Part shown: one piece after another, positions 61,936 through 64,000 of the stretch
Layout: every line of letters begins with the position of its first letter
Position numbering within the stretch: the stretch's first letter is position 1
NCBI GenBank assembly: GCA_028335825.1
Contig: JAIOKI010000012.1
Coordinates: 62,001 to 126,000, forward strand
Source: Nosema muscidifuracis
Taxonomy: Eukaryota; Microsporidia; Nosematidae
Reading direction: 5' to 3'
Length of the DNA: 64,000 nt
Made by a program: the position numbers and the translations under genes
Notes under the pieces: generated by a model
What the model saw: only the letters and a program-made list of their open reading frames with translations
Databases searched by the model: none
Told to the model about the DNA's origin: nothing

Positions 61936-62220
61936 ATGTCGAGAAATACAATAGCAATAATTGCTGTAGTTTTAGTCTTCTTTTTCCTAATGATATTTCT
62001 TTTACAACCAAAGAATAAAGAAAAAAATGATGAAACTATTGGAATATTACCTATTATAACGGGAACAACTGGAGAAAGTGGGGGAACAATGAGTAGTCCA
62101 TCGCCATCACAACCGTCAACAGGAGCACCAAGTGGAAGTTCAAGTTCAATGTCATCGTCATCATCTATGCAAAGTTCAATGTCATCAAGTTTTAGATCTT
62201 TATTCAGTTTTATGGGTTAA
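61936..62220 (+). CDS. Small signal-anchored protein with Ser-rich tail (94 aa)
   Basis: MSRNT, a hydrophobic helix (about 6-23, IAIIAVVLVFFFLMIFLL), a short charged linker, then a tail rich in Ser, Gly, Pro and Thr (GGTMSSPSPSQPSTGAPSGS and SSSMSSSSSMQSSMSSS). The Ser tail could be O-glycosylated if exposed. Its GC content is well above the surroundings. Largest of the four anchored microproteins; its helix VVLVFF matches the VVLVFF of the 64-aa gene at 58.7 kb, hinting at common descent. Function unknown. Confidence 0.68.
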   Translation: MSRNTIAIIAVVLVFFFLMIFLLQPKNKEKNDETIGILPIITGTTGESGGTMSSPSPSQPSTGAPSGSSSSMSSSSSMQSSMSSSFRSLFSFMG

Positions 62221-62239
62221 GAAAAAATAAAAAAGTTGT

Positions 62240-62425
62240 AAATAATTAATTTATAAAATGTGTCAAAATATTAATTATTATTTTAATTTATAAAATGTGT
62301 CAAAAATATTAATTAATTTATAAAATGTGTCAAAATATTAATCAATTTATAAAATGTGTCAAAATATTAATTAATTTATAAAATGTGTCAAAATATTAAT
62401 TAATTTATAACATGTATCAAATCAA
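62240..62425. repeat. Tandem repeat, unit about 30 bp, five to six copies
   Basis: Unit TTAATTTATAAAATGTGTCA plus AAATATTAA. It fills the gap between the Ser-rich gene and the convergent anchored family gene. Confidence 0.88.
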
Positions 62426-62454
62426 TCATTTTTTAATAAAAAAGAGTCAAAAAA

Positions 62455-63126
62455 TTAATTATCTTTTATTATTTTTAAATTAACTCTGTTTTTATAAAAC
62501 TTTAAAAACATACCCCATACAGCTTTACCCACACTTATATTCTTTTCTATATCAGATTCTTTCACTAATATTTTAGTATCTTCGATATACTCAACAATAT
62601 CTTTATTATATAAATCATATGCTATCTTAATACAACCTTTATATTTATCTAGATATTTACTAAAATCACTTTCTACATTTAAAAAAGTTTCTTTAGTAAC
62701 GAATAATTTCAAGAATTCTTTGACGTGTCTATAATCTTTATCAGTAGATTGTAGTGCATAAGAAACTCCATTAGATTTATTAAACAAGAAATTACTAAGT
62801 GATATATTAAAACTGTTTAGTTCTTCTTTTTTACATTTGTCATCATCTTTCAATTTTTTCTCAATTTCTGATGGTATCTTAAAATCTGAATATCTAAGAT
62901 TACTAAAAACACCTATGCTCATTAAAATACCACGAATCTGGTCATCTGAAAATCCAGAACCAGAATCTCTGAAGTGTTTAATTCCAGCTGATATATCTAA
63001 ACTATTAACATAATCTTTAGATACATTAACATTTGATGATGAAGAGGCATACCAGCATACTGTGAATAAGATCATGCTTACAGCAAGAACAGATAACAAA
63101 ATTAAAATCTTCTTTTTTTGATTCAT
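62455..63126 (-). CDS. Anchored-repeat family member 8 (223 aa)
   Basis: MNQKKKILIL, one membrane helix (about 7-25), then a SSSS stretch and the module VNSLDISAGIKHFRDSGSGFSDDQIRGILMSIG (cited in parts: LDISAGIKHF, IRGILMSIGVFSNL), which matches the position and pattern of LDLSSAYNEMKK and IFGLNIVSKIN in members 5-7. The C-terminal part (DIVEYIEDTKILVKESDIEKN, then WGMFLKFYKN) matches the family's C-terminal module. It is the most remote and diverged member. TTAACCCCTTT directly precedes the ATG. Function unknown. Confidence 0.68.
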   Translation of the reverse strand: MNQKKKILILLSVLAVSMILFTVCWYASSSSNVNVSKDYVNSLDISAGIKHFRDSGSGFSDDQIRGILMSIGVFSNLRYSDFKIPSEIEKKLKDDDKCKKEELNSFNISLSNFLFNKSNGVSYALQSTDKDYRHVKEFLKLFVTKETFLNVESDFSKYLDKYKGCIKIAYDLYNKDIVEYIEDTKILVKESDIEKNISVGKAVWGMFLKFYKNRVNLKIIKDN

Positions 63127-63129
63127 AAA

Positions 63130-63400
63130 GGGGTTAAAAAAAATTAATTTAAAAAGAAAATAGATTAGAAAATTATGTTATGACAATTTAAATATAATAG
63201 AAAATTATTTATGACTAATTAGATATAATAAAAAATTATTTATGAATAATTATATAACAGAAAATAATTTAAAAAGAAAGTATATTAAAAAATCTTTTAT
63301 GACAATTTAAATATAACAGAAAATAATTTAAAAAGAAAGTATGTTAGAAAATCTTTTATGACAATTTAAATATAATAGAAAATCTTATAAAAAACATTAA
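63130..63400. repeat. Degenerate tandem repeats, unit about 30-60 bp
   Basis: Units built of TATGACAATTTAAATATAAT and AGAAAATTATTTAAAAAGAA recur five to six times upstream of the family gene at 62.5-63.1 kb. Confidence 0.75.
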
Positions 63401-63479
63401 TTATTATAAATTGATTTTTGCTAATATAATTTTTTAATAAATTTAAATTAACGAATTAATTTACAAAAAAATTAAAAAA

Positions 63480-63562
63480 TGGTAACGGTGGGAATCGAAC
63501 CCACGCTATCAATTGATAAATGGATCTTAAGTCCACCGCCTTAACCGCTCGGCCACGTTACC
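63480..63562 (-). tRNA. tRNA-Leu (UAA)
   Basis: On the minus strand the 7-bp acceptor stem GGTAACG/CGTTACC is perfect. The D arm has TGGCCGAGCGGTTAAGGCG, the anticodon loop is CTTAAGA in a TGGA/TCCA stem giving anticodon UAA, there is a long variable arm (type II, as in Leu and Ser), and the T arm has GGGTTCGAATCCC. Discriminator base is A. No intron is needed to fold it. Confidence 0.97.
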
Positions 63563-63930
63563 TGTCGAAGAACATATGATGGAATAGTATGTTTTATACG
63601 ATATAAGTTTATAATTATATTAAAGTATTTTAAATATATAATATTTTATATTTATATTAAAGTGACAATTGTTATTAAAAAATTCGATTGAAGGTTTTAA
63701 ATTCAACTTCTTTTTTAAAGTGTAAGAACATTACAAAATCTAATTTTATTGGAAAATATTTTTCAATCAATTGAACGTTTTAAGTTATTTCAGATTTCTT
63801 CTTGTAGTATTTAAATTCTAATTGTTTTTTTCTATTATTATATATTATATTAATATATTTTCTTCTTAAAGATTTTTCTTTCATTCTTATTTATTTTTCA
63901 CTAAATTTTTTCAATACATCCAAATATTTT
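63563..63930. other. AT-rich spacer
   Basis: Nothing recognised between the tRNA and the next start signal. Confidence 0.4.
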
Positions 63931-63931
63931 T

Positions 63932-63949
63932 AAAATTTTTTTATACCCC
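63932..63949 (+). promoter_or_regulatory. AAAATTTTTTTATACCCC start signal
   Basis: An AAATTT-like block joined to TATACCCC, ending 5 bases before the ATG at 63955. Confidence 0.75.
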
Positions 63950-63954
63950 ATAAA

Positions 63955-64000
63955 ATGGCTATTCAACCACCAGGCAGCTACGCTAAAGCAAACAAGAAGG
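63955..64000 (+). CDS. Start of a gene cut by the window end
   Basis: Only MAIQPPGSYAKANKK is visible. Codons are unusually GC-rich at third positions for this window (GGC, AGC, TAC, AAC, AAG), as expected of a highly expressed gene, and the short basic start would suit a ribosomal protein; this cannot be decided from 15 residues. Confidence 0.6.
   Translation, partial: MAIQPPGSYAKANKK

Overview
This looks like a gene-sparse, extremely AT-rich stretch of a microsporidian nuclear genome. The evidence: intron-free genes; an ABC half-transporter, a Sar1 GTPase, an NTE-type phospholipase, a kleisin and a kinesin in compact eukaryotic form; many small secreted or membrane-anchored proteins; and, just before many start codons, the motif TTTTACCCC or TAACCCC, sometimes with an AAATTT-like block. 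That CCC/AAATTT start signal is established for microsporidia. I cannot name the genus. Large AT-rich genomes such as Anncaliia, Edhazardia, Pseudoloma or Hamiltosporidium are the obvious comparisons.

Layout. 0.7-7.3 kb: a secreted basic-tailed protein, an ABC half-transporter and an NTE-like patatin phospholipase. 7.5-14.3 kb: two small secreted candidates (one only 58 aa), a cohesin kleisin (Rad21/Scc1), an armadillo protein resembling ARMC8/Gid5, an unknown gene, Sar1 and a small secreted two-repeat protein. 14.7-25.7 kb: a kinesin with a C-terminal WD-type domain, three anchored helical hypotheticals, and two paralogous zinc-ribbon proteins facing each other. 27.5-42.7 kb: seven minus-strand genes forming what I read as one lineage-specific family of single-pass membrane proteins. 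An eighth member lies at 62.5-63.1 kb. In two of them the linker between two conserved modules has expanded into long tandem peptide repeats. 43.25-45.27 kb: a small Ty3-like LTR element with 82-bp LTRs, with two solo LTRs elsewhere. 47.3-55.1 kb: an MRG/Eaf3-like chromatin protein, two secreted Gly-rich proteins (one a 630-aa hierarchical repeat protein that could be a spore wall or polar tube component) and an unknown helical protein. 55.1-58.7 kb: decayed sequence with Ty3-like traces. 58.7-62.2 kb: four very small signal-anchored proteins, three sharing an ATAGGTTA box 43-46 bases before their starts. 63.5-64 kb: tRNA-Leu(UAA) and the start of a gene cut by the window edge.

Two themes emerge. 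A thin set of housekeeping genes (trafficking, lipid turnover, chromosome cohesion, microtubule motor, chromatin, protein turnover) is interspersed with a much larger lineage-specific set of secreted or membrane-anchored proteins plausibly facing the host. The most distinctive candidate for something undescribed is the eight-member anchored family with repeat-expanded linkers, followed by the microprotein cluster with its shared upstream box. Intergenic DNA is long, mostly featureless AT with short-period tandem repeats and patches of decayed coding sequence.
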